In this document: positions 17,184 to 27,028 of the stretch, piece after piece
How the letters are laid out: every line of letters begins with the position of its first letter
Position numbering within the stretch: the stretch's first letter is position 1
Assembly: GCA_027061855.1 (NCBI GenBank)
Contig: JAMOVT010000014.1
Span: forward strand, 1-64,000
Length of the DNA: 64,000 bases
From: Flavobacteriales bacterium
Lineage (GTDB): Bacteria > Bacteroidota > Bacteroidia > Flavobacteriales > Flavobacteriaceae
Direction: 5' to 3'
Notes under the pieces: model-generated
What the model was told of the DNA's origin: nothing
The model's database searches: none
What the model saw: the letters and a program-made list of their open reading frames with translations, nothing else
Made by a program: the position numbers and the translations under genes

Positions 17184-17558
17184 ATGCGAATAGATAAATT
17201 TTTATGGGCCATACGTTTTTACAAAACCCGGAATATGGCATCTGAGGCAATCAAAAAAAATCATGTGAAAATCAATGGGATGACGGCCAAACCTTCCAAA
17301 GAAGTTTTCGGGGGAGATATTTTGGAAATCAAAAAAAATCAAATCGAATATAAAATATTGGTCTTGGATATACCAAAAAGCAGAGTGGGAGCCAAGCTTG
17401 TACCCCAATACATAAAAGATCAAACACCTAAAGAAGCCTTTGAGCGACAAGAAACATTTCGTCAGGCTCAAAGTTATTACCGCCAAAAAGGAACCGGAAG
17501 GCCTACGAAAAAAGACCGGAGAGAATTGGACAACTTTTTAAGTGAAGACGATGAATAA
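17184..17558 (+). CDS. S4-domain RNA-binding protein, Hsp15-like
   Basis: A 124-residue protein with an S4 RNA-binding domain at about 1-60 (MRIDKFLWAIRFYKTRNMAS, KNHVKINGMTAKPS) and a basic tail (GTGRPTKKDRRELDNF). Hsp15 binds free 50S subunits carrying stalled nascent chains and helps recycle them. I start at ATG 17184, since the upstream TTG is in the promoter. The final eight bases overlap the oligopeptidase start. Confidence 0.88.
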   Translation: MRIDKFLWAIRFYKTRNMASEAIKKNHVKINGMTAKPSKEVFGGDILEIKKNQIEYKILVLDIPKSRVGAKLVPQYIKDQTPKEAFERQETFRQAQSYYRQKGTGRPTKKDRRELDNFLSEDDE

Positions 17559-19695
17559 AATTTACTATTTCTTAAGTATTCTTTTTATAATGAGTGCTTG
17601 CAAGAACGAAAAACAAATGAAAAAAAACGAACAAACAATGATTAAAACGGAAGTGAAACCACCGGTAGCAAAGAAAAAGCCTGTGGAACTTGTCAAACAC
17701 GGTGATGTACGGATTGATAATTACTATTGGTTAAAAGAGAGGGGAAACCCTGAAGTAATTGACTATTTGAATAAAGAAAATGAGTATTATCAATCAATAG
17801 CTTCAAATTATAACAAACTGGAAGATAAACTGTTTGATGAATTAAAATCACGAATCAAAGAAGAAGACGAGTCAGTGCCTTATTATGAAAACGGTTATTA
17901 TTACCAAACCAAATATTTTAAAGGAAAAGAATATCCAGTTTATTTTCGTCGTAAAGGAAGCCTTGATGCACCCGAAGAAATTTTATTTGATGAAAATAAA
18001 ATGGCCGAAGGGCATGCCTTTTATCAATTAAGGGGAATAGAAATCAGTCCCGATAACAAATTGGCAGCCTACGGAGAAGATAATATAGGAAGAAGAAAAT
18101 ATACTTTGAGAATCAAAAATCTGGAAACAGGAGAATTATTACCGGATAAAATAGAGAATACTACCGGAAGCGCCGTATGGGCCAACGACAACAAAACTTT
18201 GTTTTATACTCGAAAAGATCCGGAAACCTTACGTGCTTTTCAAATATACAAGCATAAATTAGGAGAAGATCCCGCAAAGGATGAATTGGTTTATGAAGAA
18301 AAAGATGACACATTCGACACCTTCGTTACTAAAAGTAAATCAGGAAAATATATTTATATCGGTTCTTTCAGTACTTTAACTTCGGAATACAGATATCTTC
18401 CTGCCGATCAACCCGAGGGAGATTTTAAAGTTTTTGCGAAAAGAAAACGGGGGGTAGAATATAATTTATTTCATAGAGGAAATGAATTTTATATTTTGAC
18501 AAATAAAGACAAGGCTACCAATTTTAAATTAATGAAAACGCCCGAATCAAAAACCGAAATGGAAAACTGGCAAGAATTTATCCCTCACAGAAAGGATGTA
18601 TTGCTTGATGATGTGGAAGTTTTTAATGATTTTATGGTCTTGCAAGAAAAAGAAAACGGATTGAACCGTTTACGTATTCTTACTGATAAAGAAGATTATC
18701 CGATAGATATGGATGAGGAAACTTATACCTTACATATTTCTTATAATCCTGAAATGGATACCCGTAAATTTCGATATGTTTACACTTCTATGACTACCCC
18801 TGCCTCCGTATTGGAATATGATATCGATACAAAAAAATCCACTTTGTTAAAGGAGCAAGAAATTCCCGGAGGGAAATTTGACAAGAACAATTATGAATCG
18901 GTACGGCTTTGGGCTACCGTCCGTGACGGAGTGAAAGTCCCGGTCTCATTGGTTTATAAAAAAGGCTTGAAATTAGACGGAAAAAATCCGTTATTATTAT
19001 ATGGCTACGGCTCCTATGGTATAACAGTTGATCCCGGTTTTAGTTCTTCTCGTTTGTCCTTACTTGACCGGGGTTTTGTATTTGCCATTGCTCATATTCG
19101 CGGAGGGGAATATTTGGGTCGGCCTTGGTATGAAAACGGGAAATTATTGAAAAAGAAAAACACATTTTATGATTTTATTGATGTAAGCAAATACTTGATA
19201 GATCAAAAATACACTTCTCCCGAGCATTTATACGCGATGGGCGGTTCGGCAGGTGGCTTGTTAATGGGAGCGGTTATCAATTATAATCCCGAGTTATATA
19301 AAGCCGTTGTTGCACAGGTGCCTTTTGTAGATGTAGTAACCACAATGCTCGATGAAAGCATTCCGCTTACCACAGGAGAATATGACGAATGGGGAAATCC
19401 TAATGAAGAAAAATATTATTATTATATGAAATCCTATTCTCCTTATGATAATGTTGAAGCCAAGGAATACCCGAATTTATTGGTAACCACCGGATTGCAT
19501 GACTCGCAAGTCCAATATTGGGAGCCTGCAAAATGGGTAGCAAAACTTAGAGATTTAAAAACCGATGATAATATTTTATTGCTCCATACAGATATGGATA
19601 CAGGTCATGGAGGTGCTTCCGGAAGGTTTAAATCATTGAGAGACCGTGCCCGTGAATATGCCTTCTTGATTCAATTTGAACAAGAGAAACAATAA
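17551..19695 (+). CDS. Oligopeptidase B-like serine peptidase (S9A), lipoprotein
   Basis: A 714-residue prolyl-oligopeptidase-fold enzyme: N-terminal beta-propeller and C-terminal alpha/beta hydrolase. The catalytic triad is visible as S566 (GGSAGG), D651 (GLHDSQV) and H686 (DTGHGG). Oligopeptidase B cuts short peptides after Arg or Lys. Unlike the cytoplasmic enterobacterial enzyme, this one has a signal peptide with lipobox IMSAC, so it is probably anchored in the envelope, fitting peptide feeding. Start at ATG 17551 rather than the GTG three codons earlier. It abuts ppc with no gap. Confidence 0.92.
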   Translation: MNKIYYFLSILFIMSACKNEKQMKKNEQTMIKTEVKPPVAKKKPVELVKHGDVRIDNYYWLKERGNPEVIDYLNKENEYYQSIASNYNKLEDKLFDELKSRIKEEDESVPYYENGYYYQTKYFKGKEYPVYFRRKGSLDAPEEILFDENKMAEGHAFYQLRGIEISPDNKLAAYGEDNIGRRKYTLRIKNLETGELLPDKIENTTGSAVWANDNKTLFYTRKDPETLRAFQIYKHKLGEDPAKDELVYEEKDDTFDTFVTKSKSGKYIYIGSFSTLTSEYRYLPADQPEGDFKVFAKRKRGVEYNLFHRGNEFYILTNKDKATNFKLMKTPESKTEMENWQEFIPHRKDVLLDDVEVFNDFMVLQEKENGLNRLRILTDKEDYPIDMDEETYTLHISYNPEMDTRKFRYVYTSMTTPASVLEYDIDTKKSTLLKEQEIPGGKFDKNNYESVRLWATVRDGVKVPVSLVYKKGLKLDGKNPLLLYGYGSYGITVDPGFSSSRLSLLDRGFVFAIAHIRGGEYLGRPWYENGKLLKKKNTFYDFIDVSKYLIDQKYTSPEHLYAMGGSAGGLLMGAVINYNPELYKAVVAQVPFVDVVTTMLDESIPLTTGEYDEWGNPNEEKYYYYMKSYSPYDNVEAKEYPNLLVTTGLHDSQVQYWEPAKWVAKLRDLKTDDNILLLHTDMDTGHGGASGRFKSLRDRAREYAFLIQFEQEKQ

Positions 19696-22419
19696 ATGAA
19701 AAAGGAACTGAAAACATATAAACGGGATTTTAGTAAATTACTTTCCGATTTGGATTATATTCTTTCGTGTTTTAAAGAAACATTAGAAAATATACACGAA
19801 AAGAATGCTGTTGTATTGTTAGACCTCAATACGAAAAAGGAGATTGAGAATAAGGCTCTCAAAGAAATTGAAGATGAAAAAATCATCCAGGTATATGGAA
19901 TCTATTTTCAATTGATGAACCTTATTGAAGAAAATGCCGCTACGCAGTTCAGAAGAAAAAAAGAAGATAAAGACGGAGTGGAGTCGATTAGAGGCTCGTG
20001 GGGAGAAACCATAAAACTATGGAAGGAGAAAAGAGTGTCAACAGATAAAATGCTTGAAATTTTATCTCAAACCGAAGTGATTCCTGTCTTGACAGCTCAT
20101 CCGACAGAAGCTAAAAGAGTGACGGTAATCGAGTTGCAACGCGAGTTTTATCTGCTTTTGGTACTAAACGAAATTTCTTTTTATTCCAAAACGGAAAAAG
20201 CCGCTATCCGGCGAAAAATTGTTCATATGTTGGAGCGCTGGTGGAGAACGGGTGAAATATATTTGGAAAAACCCAGTGTACGTGAAGAAAGAGACAATAT
20301 GTTGTATTACCTTGAAAACATGTTCCCGCTGGTTGTTCAAAAAAGTGATGAACGATTAAAAAATACTTGGATTGCTTTGGGATTGAATCCCAATGATTTA
20401 TTAACATCTGATAAATTTCCCAAATGGCGATTCGGTAGTTGGGTAGGGGGAGACCGGGACGGACATCCTTTTGTAACGGCAACCATTACCCAAGAAACAT
20501 TGGAAATACACAGAAAAATTGCCCTTAAACTCATGCAAAAGGAATTGAATGAATTGGGGGCGAAAATCAGTCTTTCCGCATTAAAAAATAAAGTTCCGAT
20601 TTCATTACAAGAAAAAATATATCGATTAACCGAGGATATCGGTATAGATGGAGAAAAAGCCATAAAAAGAAATCCATATGAACCTTGGCGACAATTGGTC
20701 GGACTTTTTCAAGTGAAATTGGAAAATACCATTACCAAGAAGTACAGTGATTCACACCGGTTTTACCGCTCCGCTAATGCATTATTGGATGATTTGAAAT
20801 TTTTAAGAGAAACTTTGTTTGAGATCGATGCACATGGAATTTATGAAGATTTGGTTTTTCCGGTAGAAAGAAAGCTTCAATCCTTTGGTTTTCATTTGGC
20901 TAAGCTCGATATCCGTCAAAACAGTGCTTATTATGAAAAAGCGATTAGTCAAATTTTAAAGAAATTAGGCTATGAAGATAATGACTATGCCGGGTGGTCG
21001 GAAGAAAAACGCCTCAAGTTTCTCAACCGGGAATTATCCTCTTTATTACCCTTTACCGATGTCACAGTTTCCTATGGCAAAGAAGCAGATAACGTGCTTG
21101 ATTACTTTCGCGTGATCAGAGATTATGCCAATCAATATGGTACTGCCGGTATAGGTTCTGTCATAGTGAGTATGACACGCAGTTTAAGTGACCTTTTATT
21201 GGTGTATTTCTTTATGAAAGAAACATTATTGCTCAACACCGATATTCAAGTGGTTCCCTTGTTTGAAACCATCGAAGATTTACAGACCGGACATAAGACT
21301 CTTGATGAATTCCTGAAACATCCCGTTACCCGAAACCGTCAAAAATTTACGGGTAATACACAAGAAGTGATGTTGGGTTATAGTGACAGTAATAAAGACG
21401 GTGGTGTGATTGCCAGTAAATGGAATTTATATTTGGCCGAACGAAAAATGGAAAAAACGGGAGAGGAAAACGGAAGAAAAATATTGTTTTTTCACGGCAG
21501 GGGAGGAACCATTAGTCGTGGAGGTGGAAAATATCATCGTTTTGTAGAAAGTATGCCTACCGGATCGGTGGATGGTGGCATAAAATTGACCGTTCAAGGA
21601 GAATCCATTGCCAAACAATTTGGTAATCCGATGACGGCTACCTATAATTTGGAAATGCTGGGAAGTGGAGTAGCCAGACAAACAATGGATAAATATTTAG
21701 GAAAAGAAAGAAAAAAACGACCTGTAAATATTGTAGAAAGATTGGCTTCCAAATCAAAAGAGATTTATCAAAATCTTATAAAACATCCTCATTTTATCGA
21801 ATTTTATACACAGGCGACTCCGATTGATGTGATCGAGCAAAGTAAAATAGGTTCTCGTCCTTCGCGAAGAACAGGTACACAATCCCTGGATGATTTGCGT
21901 TCCATTCCGTGGGTATTCAGTTGGAATATCAGCCGTTTTGCATTAACCGGTTGGTATGGTACCGGGCAAGCTCTTTTAGAATTAAAAGAAAAAAATCCGT
22001 TGGAATTTGAGGAACTTAAAAAACATATCAATGAATGGCCGTTTCTTAAATTTCTTTTTATCCAAATCGAAACAAATCTTATCATTGCCGATGAAGAAAT
22101 CATGAAGAAATATGCCGGATTAGTTCAAAATGAAAGATTAAGAAAAGAAATGCTCGACTTAATTTTGAATGATTATCATTTGGCCAAAGATTTAATCGAA
22201 GAACTATTCGGTTCTCCGGCTGAACAACGTAGAAAAGGGCAATACATCAATATGAAACTGAGAGAGAATGAATTATATATTTTGCATGAATTACATATAA
22301 AATATTTAAAAAAATGGCGTGAAATAAAAGGCAGTGATACGCCGGAGGAACAACTTATTTTAAAAAAATTATTAAAAATTGTACATGCTTTGTCCGGGGG
22401 ATTAAAGAGTACGGGATAA
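19696..22419 (+). CDS. ppc: Phosphoenolpyruvate carboxylase
   Basis: Adds bicarbonate to PEP to make oxaloacetate, refilling the TCA cycle. At 907 residues it is full length. Catalytic H135 is in LTAHPTEAKR. GGDRDGHPF lies near 252, GYSDSNKDGG near 561 and the FHGRGGTISRGGG loop near 599. The C-terminus ends SGGLKSTG where the family usually has a QNTG-type allosteric-site tail. The ATG follows the oligopeptidase stop directly, so it is in the same operon. Confidence 0.97.
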   Translation: MKKELKTYKRDFSKLLSDLDYILSCFKETLENIHEKNAVVLLDLNTKKEIENKALKEIEDEKIIQVYGIYFQLMNLIEENAATQFRRKKEDKDGVESIRGSWGETIKLWKEKRVSTDKMLEILSQTEVIPVLTAHPTEAKRVTVIELQREFYLLLVLNEISFYSKTEKAAIRRKIVHMLERWWRTGEIYLEKPSVREERDNMLYYLENMFPLVVQKSDERLKNTWIALGLNPNDLLTSDKFPKWRFGSWVGGDRDGHPFVTATITQETLEIHRKIALKLMQKELNELGAKISLSALKNKVPISLQEKIYRLTEDIGIDGEKAIKRNPYEPWRQLVGLFQVKLENTITKKYSDSHRFYRSANALLDDLKFLRETLFEIDAHGIYEDLVFPVERKLQSFGFHLAKLDIRQNSAYYEKAISQILKKLGYEDNDYAGWSEEKRLKFLNRELSSLLPFTDVTVSYGKEADNVLDYFRVIRDYANQYGTAGIGSVIVSMTRSLSDLLLVYFFMKETLLLNTDIQVVPLFETIEDLQTGHKTLDEFLKHPVTRNRQKFTGNTQEVMLGYSDSNKDGGVIASKWNLYLAERKMEKTGEENGRKILFFHGRGGTISRGGGKYHRFVESMPTGSVDGGIKLTVQGESIAKQFGNPMTATYNLEMLGSGVARQTMDKYLGKERKKRPVNIVERLASKSKEIYQNLIKHPHFIEFYTQATPIDVIEQSKIGSRPSRRTGTQSLDDLRSIPWVFSWNISRFALTGWYGTGQALLELKEKNPLEFEELKKHINEWPFLKFLFIQIETNLIIADEEIMKKYAGLVQNERLRKEMLDLILNDYHLAKDLIEELFGSPAEQRRKGQYINMKLRENELYILHELHIKYLKKWREIKGSDTPEEQLILKKLLKIVHALSGGLKSTG

Positions 22420-22431
22420 AATATAAAAATT

Positions 22432-23046
22432 ATGAAAATTATTTGTGTAGGTAGAAATTATGCCCAACATATAGAAGAATTAAACAACGAAAAACCTTCT
22501 GAACCGGTATTATTTATGAAACCCGATTCGGCTGTCTTGCCGGATAAAAATCCTTTATATTTACCTCCGATTGCCAAAGATTTTCATTATGAGGTCGAGT
22601 TGGTGGTAAAAATAAATAAGTTGGGAAAATTTATTCAAAAAGAATTTGCTCATAAATATTATGATGAAATCGGATTAGGAATCGATGTGACTGCCAGAGA
22701 TTTACAGAGCGAACTGAAAGCCAAAGGTTTACCATGGGAAAAAGCCAAAGCCTTTCATAATTCGGCTGTTGTAAGTAAAGAATTTATTCCGAAATCGGAA
22801 TTTAACGATCTTGACAATCTCAATTTTTCCTTAAAGAAAAACGGAGAACTTGTTCAGAAAGGAAACACTTCGCATATGTTATGGAAAATTGATGAGTTGA
22901 TTGAATATATTTCGCGTTTTTTTATGTTGAAAAAAGGGGATTTGATTTTTACGGGAACTCCGGCAGGAGTAGGGCCTATGAGTATAAATGATGAATTTAC
23001 CGGTTATATAGAAGACCGTGAAATGTTTAAAGTACGAGTGAAATGA
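22432..23046 (+). CDS. Fumarylacetoacetate hydrolase family protein
   Basis: A 204-residue single-domain FAH protein, like FAHD1 or YcgM acylpyruvate hydrolases and oxaloacetate decarboxylases. Metal ligands are in DFHYEVELVVKI (acidic E-x-E), IGLGIDVTARDLQ follows, and the C-terminal GDLIFTGTPAGVGP loop is typical. Being beside PEP carboxylase, an oxaloacetate decarboxylase or keto-enol proofreading role is attractive but inferred. It overlaps the next gene by four bases. Confidence 0.88.
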   Translation: MKIICVGRNYAQHIEELNNEKPSEPVLFMKPDSAVLPDKNPLYLPPIAKDFHYEVELVVKINKLGKFIQKEFAHKYYDEIGLGIDVTARDLQSELKAKGLPWEKAKAFHNSAVVSKEFIPKSEFNDLDNLNFSLKKNGELVQKGNTSHMLWKIDELIEYISRFFMLKKGDLIFTGTPAGVGPMSINDEFTGYIEDREMFKVRVK

Positions 23047-23654
23047 AAAAAATTGTCATCACAGGCGTAGATGGAGCCGGGAAAACGACACAGGTAAATT
23101 TGCTGAAAAAAGTTTTGCCAAATGTCAATACAATGAGTGTTTGGGATATTGTAGCTAATCCGGAATACAAAGCATGGAGTATTTATAATGGTTTTCCTCC
23201 CGAAGTAGAAAAATATGTCATGCAACTACCTCCGGTATCCCGTACTTTTTTTATTTTTCACGCATTTGACTTTGCTTATGCCAAAGCGATGCAAAAAAAA
23301 GCCGATTTTTTGATTTTGGACGGTTATTGGTATAAATATCTTTCGGTGGAAATGGCAATGGGAACCGATGAAGATTTTGTGGATTTTATTTTTAACCGTT
23401 ATGAAGAACCGGATATATGTTTTTATCTCGATTTACCTATAAATAAGATCCATGAAAGAAAGCCAGTAATTTCTCAATACGAAAGTGGAACGAAGGAAGG
23501 AATAGACTATGCGAATTTTCTTAAAATACAAGTGGAAGCCAAAGATTTGATAGAAAATATGATTCCCGAGGATTCCTATTGTATAAATGCCTTAAAAAGT
23601 GTGGAGGAAATACATGAAGAAATAATGGATAAAATCGCCCGCAATTTACTGTGA
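23043..23654 (+). CDS. Thymidylate kinase-like P-loop kinase
   Basis: A 203-residue nucleoside monophosphate kinase-like protein with P-loop GVDGAGKTTQ (8-17), a mid-protein DGYWYKYLSVEMAMG resembling the dTMP kinase DR(Y/W) region, and a C-terminal DLPINKIHERK lid. The usual thymidylate kinase DRF/DRY motif is changed to DGY, so it may use another substrate. It could be a second, diverged copy rather than the housekeeping tmk. Start and stop overlap both neighbours by four bases. Confidence 0.75.
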   Translation: MKKIVITGVDGAGKTTQVNLLKKVLPNVNTMSVWDIVANPEYKAWSIYNGFPPEVEKYVMQLPPVSRTFFIFHAFDFAYAKAMQKKADFLILDGYWYKYLSVEMAMGTDEDFVDFIFNRYEEPDICFYLDLPINKIHERKPVISQYESGTKEGIDYANFLKIQVEAKDLIENMIPEDSYCINALKSVEEIHEEIMDKIARNLL

Positions 23655-24493
23655 AAAAAATAAAGGAAATAAAAGAGAAATACTTTAATAAATTGCGTCA
23701 ATCCATTGACAATCAGAATGAAATAGACGCTGTATTCCACCGTTTGCTTTTCCATTTTTATAATATTTCGCGATTGGATTTTTTTTTAAATCCTGAAAAA
23801 GAGATCGATGAAAAAGCCATAGTTGATGCATTAGATAGTTTAAAAAAAGGAATTCCTTGGCAATACATTGCCGGTGAAATAGATTTTTGTGATCTCCGTT
23901 TGAAAGTCAATAAGAATGTATTGATTCCACGTCCTGAAACCGAAGAATTAATCCGATGGATTATTGATGATTACCGAGAGTTGCCTCCCAAAAAAATCTT
24001 GGATATCGGGACGGGGAGTGGCGTTATAGCTATTGCTTTGGCAAAGCATTTTAAACAATCGGAAGTTACTGCGATAGATAACTCCAAAGAAGCCTTGGAT
24101 ATGGCAAAAGAAAATGCACAAATCAATCAGGTGGAAATTGATTTTGTATTAAAAGATATACTTCAAACGAAAGAAATGACAACCGGATATGATATTATTG
24201 TAAGTAATCCGCCCTATGTACGCGAAAGCGAAAAAAAATATATGAAAAAAAATGTATTGGATTATGAACCCGTGCAAGCCTTGTTTGTACCCGATGGAGA
24301 TCCGCTGATTTACTACAAAAAAATAATCGATTTGTTTACTCAAAATATAAAAGCGGGAGGAAAATTATATTTTGAAATCAATGAATTTATGAAAGAAGAA
24401 TTGACCGGATTTCTACTTTCCAAAGGATTTAAGAATTTTGAATTTAGGAAAGATATTTTTGATAAATGGAGAATGTTACGCATAGCAAAATAA
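23651..24493 (+). CDS. prmC: Release factor N5-glutamine methyltransferase
   Basis: Methylates the GGQ glutamine of peptide release factors. The 280-residue protein has the helical N-terminal domain (LKKGIPWQYIAGEIDFCDL, IPRPETEEL), the SAM-binding motif DIGTGSGVIAIALA near 118, and the catalytic NPPY at 186-189. The start is GTG inside the preceding stop (GTGA), with no ATG nearby that keeps the N-terminus. It ends the run that began at hsp15. Confidence 0.94.
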   Translation: MKKIKEIKEKYFNKLRQSIDNQNEIDAVFHRLLFHFYNISRLDFFLNPEKEIDEKAIVDALDSLKKGIPWQYIAGEIDFCDLRLKVNKNVLIPRPETEELIRWIIDDYRELPPKKILDIGTGSGVIAIALAKHFKQSEVTAIDNSKEALDMAKENAQINQVEIDFVLKDILQTKEMTTGYDIIVSNPPYVRESEKKYMKKNVLDYEPVQALFVPDGDPLIYYKKIIDLFTQNIKAGGKLYFEINEFMKEELTGFLLSKGFKNFEFRKDIFDKWRMLRIAK

Positions 24494-24545
24494 AATATTT
24501 TCCTAAAATATCGTTAATCTCATCCTCGTTCATCTATTAAATGTT

Positions 24546-24553
24546 TATTTTTG
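24546..24553 (+). promoter_or_regulatory. -7 promoter element of the S46 peptidase gene
   Basis: TATTTTTG matches TAnnTTTG, 29 bases before the ATG at 24583. Confidence 0.5.
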
Positions 24554-24582
24554 AATATAAAATTCATTAAAACAAAATAAAC

Positions 24583-26811
24583 ATGAAAAAAATAAGTGTA
24601 ATTCTTTTACTTTTCTTTTTTATCGGGCTAAATGCTCAGAAAGGAGAAGGAGGCATGTGGATGCCAAACACCATAAAACAGGTGGAAGCCGATATGCAAG
24701 GCATGGGAATGTCTGTAACGGCCGAAAATATTTGGAGTAATGACAAACCCAGTATCAAAGATGCAGTAGTGCAATTCGGCGGAGGTTGTACTGCCGAAAT
24801 TATGTCGGATAAAGGTTTGGTATTTACCAATCACCACTGTGGTTATGATGCCATCCAAAAATTATCTACTTTGGAACATAATTATCTTCAAGACGGTTTT
24901 TGGGCAAACTCATTTGAAGAAGAACTTCCGGCCGAAGGATTGACCGTTACTTTTATCGATGATATTATAGATGTTACCGATCAGGTATTAAACGGAGTTA
25001 CCGATTCCATGAGTGCAAAGGAGAGGCAATCCGCTATTGATAAAAATATTAATGCAATTAAAAAATCCACACCGCAAGATCGTTTTCATACATTTTCCAT
25101 TAAACCTTTCTTTAAAGGAAATAAATATTTCATGATTAAGAAAACGACTTTTTATGATGTGCGTTTGGTAGGTACACCTCCGGCTAGTCTAGGAAAATTC
25201 GGTGGAGATACCGATAACTGGGAATGGCCCCGTCATACAGCAGATTTTTCAGTATTTCGTGTCTATGCCGATCAAAACAATCAACCGGCTGTATATTCTC
25301 CTAATAATAAGCCGTATAAACCAAAATATTTCTTCAAAGTCAATATTGAAGATTTACAACCCGAAGATTTTACAATGGTAATCGGTTTTCCAGGAAGAAC
25401 CAACGAATATTTGACTTCTTATGCCGTTAAACAAATTCAGGATATACGTGATCCTGCACGGGTTTCGGTGAGAGAAATTACTTTGGGAATTATGGATGAA
25501 AGAATGGCAAAAGATAAAGCTTTGAAATTAAAACTGGCTTCAAAGCATGCCGGTTTGGCCAATTATTGGAAATTCTGGATAGGAGAGAGCCAAGGTTTGA
25601 AAAAATTTAAAGCTGTTGAAGCCAAACAGAAATTTGAACAAGATTTTACCGATAAAGTTAATTCCAATCCCGAGTGGAAACAAAAATACGGTGATATTTT
25701 ACCTCGATTGGAACAACTTTACGGGGAATTGGAACCTTATTTGACCGTGCAAGATTATACTTCCGAAATTTTCGGGAGAAATGTGGAATTACCTTCTATT
25801 GCTATGGTAGCGGGAATGCTGGAAAAACAAAGTCAAGAAAGGGGAGAGGCATTTTATAAAATGGTAAAAGATAGATATAAAGAATATATCGTCAATAATA
25901 TGATGAAAAATTTTGATAAAGAGACGGATAAAGAAATCTTTGCCAATCTCTTGGATTTTTATGTAAAAAATGTTGATCCTCAATATATTAGTCCCGAACT
26001 AAAAAAAGCTTTGGAAAACAAAACTCCACAAGAATTGGTCAATGAACTTTATGAAAAAACCAATTTAGATACCAAAGAAGGTATTGAAAAATTATTTTCG
26101 AAAGAAACTTCCAAAGAATTTGCCGAAGCATTAAATCAAGATCCCGCATACAAATTACTTACTGCTCAACAAAAATGGATTGATGAAAAAGTATCCGCTC
26201 CAGTGAATAAAATCAATACGGAGATTAACGCATTGATGTCAAAATATCTAAAAGCCCAAATGGAAGTTTATAGTGACAAAGCCTTTTATCCAGATGCAAA
26301 CTTCACAATGAGAGTTTCTTACGGGCGAGTGAAAGGTTTCCACCCGAGAGATGCCGTTTTTTATGAACCTTTTACACACGGGTACGGGATTTTGGAAAAA
26401 TATAAACCCGGCGATCCTGAATTTGATTTACCTGCCGATGTTGTGGAATTACTTTTAAAGAAAGATTATGGAAGATATGCCTCCAAAGACGGTACTTTAA
26501 TTACAGATTTCTTGGCAACTAACCATATAACGGGTGGAAATTCCGGAAGTCCTATATTAAATGGCAGAGGCGAACATATCGGATTAGCCTTTGACGGAGT
26601 ATGGCAAGGAATTATGGAAGATATTTATTATCGTCCCGAAGTGGCGCGAAGTATTCATGTAAAAGATAATTATGTGCTTTGGGTAATTGACAAAGTGGGA
26701 CATTGTAATCATATTATAGACGAATTGACCATCGTAGATCATTCAAATGAACCCAAACCCGTAAAAGAAGAAAAGAAGAAGAAAAGAAAAAAATTCTTAG
26801 GAATTTTTTAA
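24583..26811 (+). CDS. S46 family dipeptidyl peptidase, DPP7-like
   Basis: A secreted serine dipeptidyl peptidase releasing N-terminal dipeptides, used by Bacteroidota to feed on peptides. It has a signal peptide (cleavage after LNAQ, about residue 19), catalytic H85 (TNHHCGYD), D221 (HTADFSVFR) and S654 (GGNSGSP). The residue 18 after the serine, G672, corresponds to the glycine of DPP7 rather than the arginine of DPP11, so it should prefer hydrophobic rather than acidic residues at P1. The tail is strongly basic (EEKKKKRKKFLGIF). At 742 residues its length is a little above the usual 700-720. Confidence 0.93.
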   Translation: MKKISVILLLFFFIGLNAQKGEGGMWMPNTIKQVEADMQGMGMSVTAENIWSNDKPSIKDAVVQFGGGCTAEIMSDKGLVFTNHHCGYDAIQKLSTLEHNYLQDGFWANSFEEELPAEGLTVTFIDDIIDVTDQVLNGVTDSMSAKERQSAIDKNINAIKKSTPQDRFHTFSIKPFFKGNKYFMIKKTTFYDVRLVGTPPASLGKFGGDTDNWEWPRHTADFSVFRVYADQNNQPAVYSPNNKPYKPKYFFKVNIEDLQPEDFTMVIGFPGRTNEYLTSYAVKQIQDIRDPARVSVREITLGIMDERMAKDKALKLKLASKHAGLANYWKFWIGESQGLKKFKAVEAKQKFEQDFTDKVNSNPEWKQKYGDILPRLEQLYGELEPYLTVQDYTSEIFGRNVELPSIAMVAGMLEKQSQERGEAFYKMVKDRYKEYIVNNMMKNFDKETDKEIFANLLDFYVKNVDPQYISPELKKALENKTPQELVNELYEKTNLDTKEGIEKLFSKETSKEFAEALNQDPAYKLLTAQQKWIDEKVSAPVNKINTEINALMSKYLKAQMEVYSDKAFYPDANFTMRVSYGRVKGFHPRDAVFYEPFTHGYGILEKYKPGDPEFDLPADVVELLLKKDYGRYASKDGTLITDFLATNHITGGNSGSPILNGRGEHIGLAFDGVWQGIMEDIYYRPEVARSIHVKDNYVLWVIDKVGHCNHIIDELTIVDHSNEPKPVKEEKKKKRKKFLGIF

Positions 26812-26834
26812 AATAATGATAAATAATGTGTAAG

Positions 26835-26866
26835 AAGCCCTTGGAGTAATTTTCAAGGGCTTTTTT
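26835..26866 (+). terminator. Intrinsic terminator of the S46 peptidase gene
   Basis: Nine-base perfect stem AAGCCCTTG (26835-26843) with CAAGGGCTT (26854-26862), followed by a T run. Confidence 0.85.
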
Positions 26867-26985
26867 ATTTAAGAGGCGAGAATTAAAATATCCTATTTAA
26901 CATAATATAAATTATGATACAACTGGAAATAGCAAAAATTATTTAAACTTATACTAACTGACAAGATTATGTTTTTAAAAGAAAA

Positions 26986-26993
26986 TATTTTTG
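26986..26993 (+). promoter_or_regulatory. -7 promoter element of the nucleoside phosphorylase gene
   Basis: TATTTTTG, 35 bases before ATG 27029. An in-frame ATG at 26969 lies upstream of it and so cannot be in this transcript. Confidence 0.5.
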
Positions 26994-27028
26994 TAAATTT
27001 ATTTTTTCAATTTTTAAAAGAAAGATTT

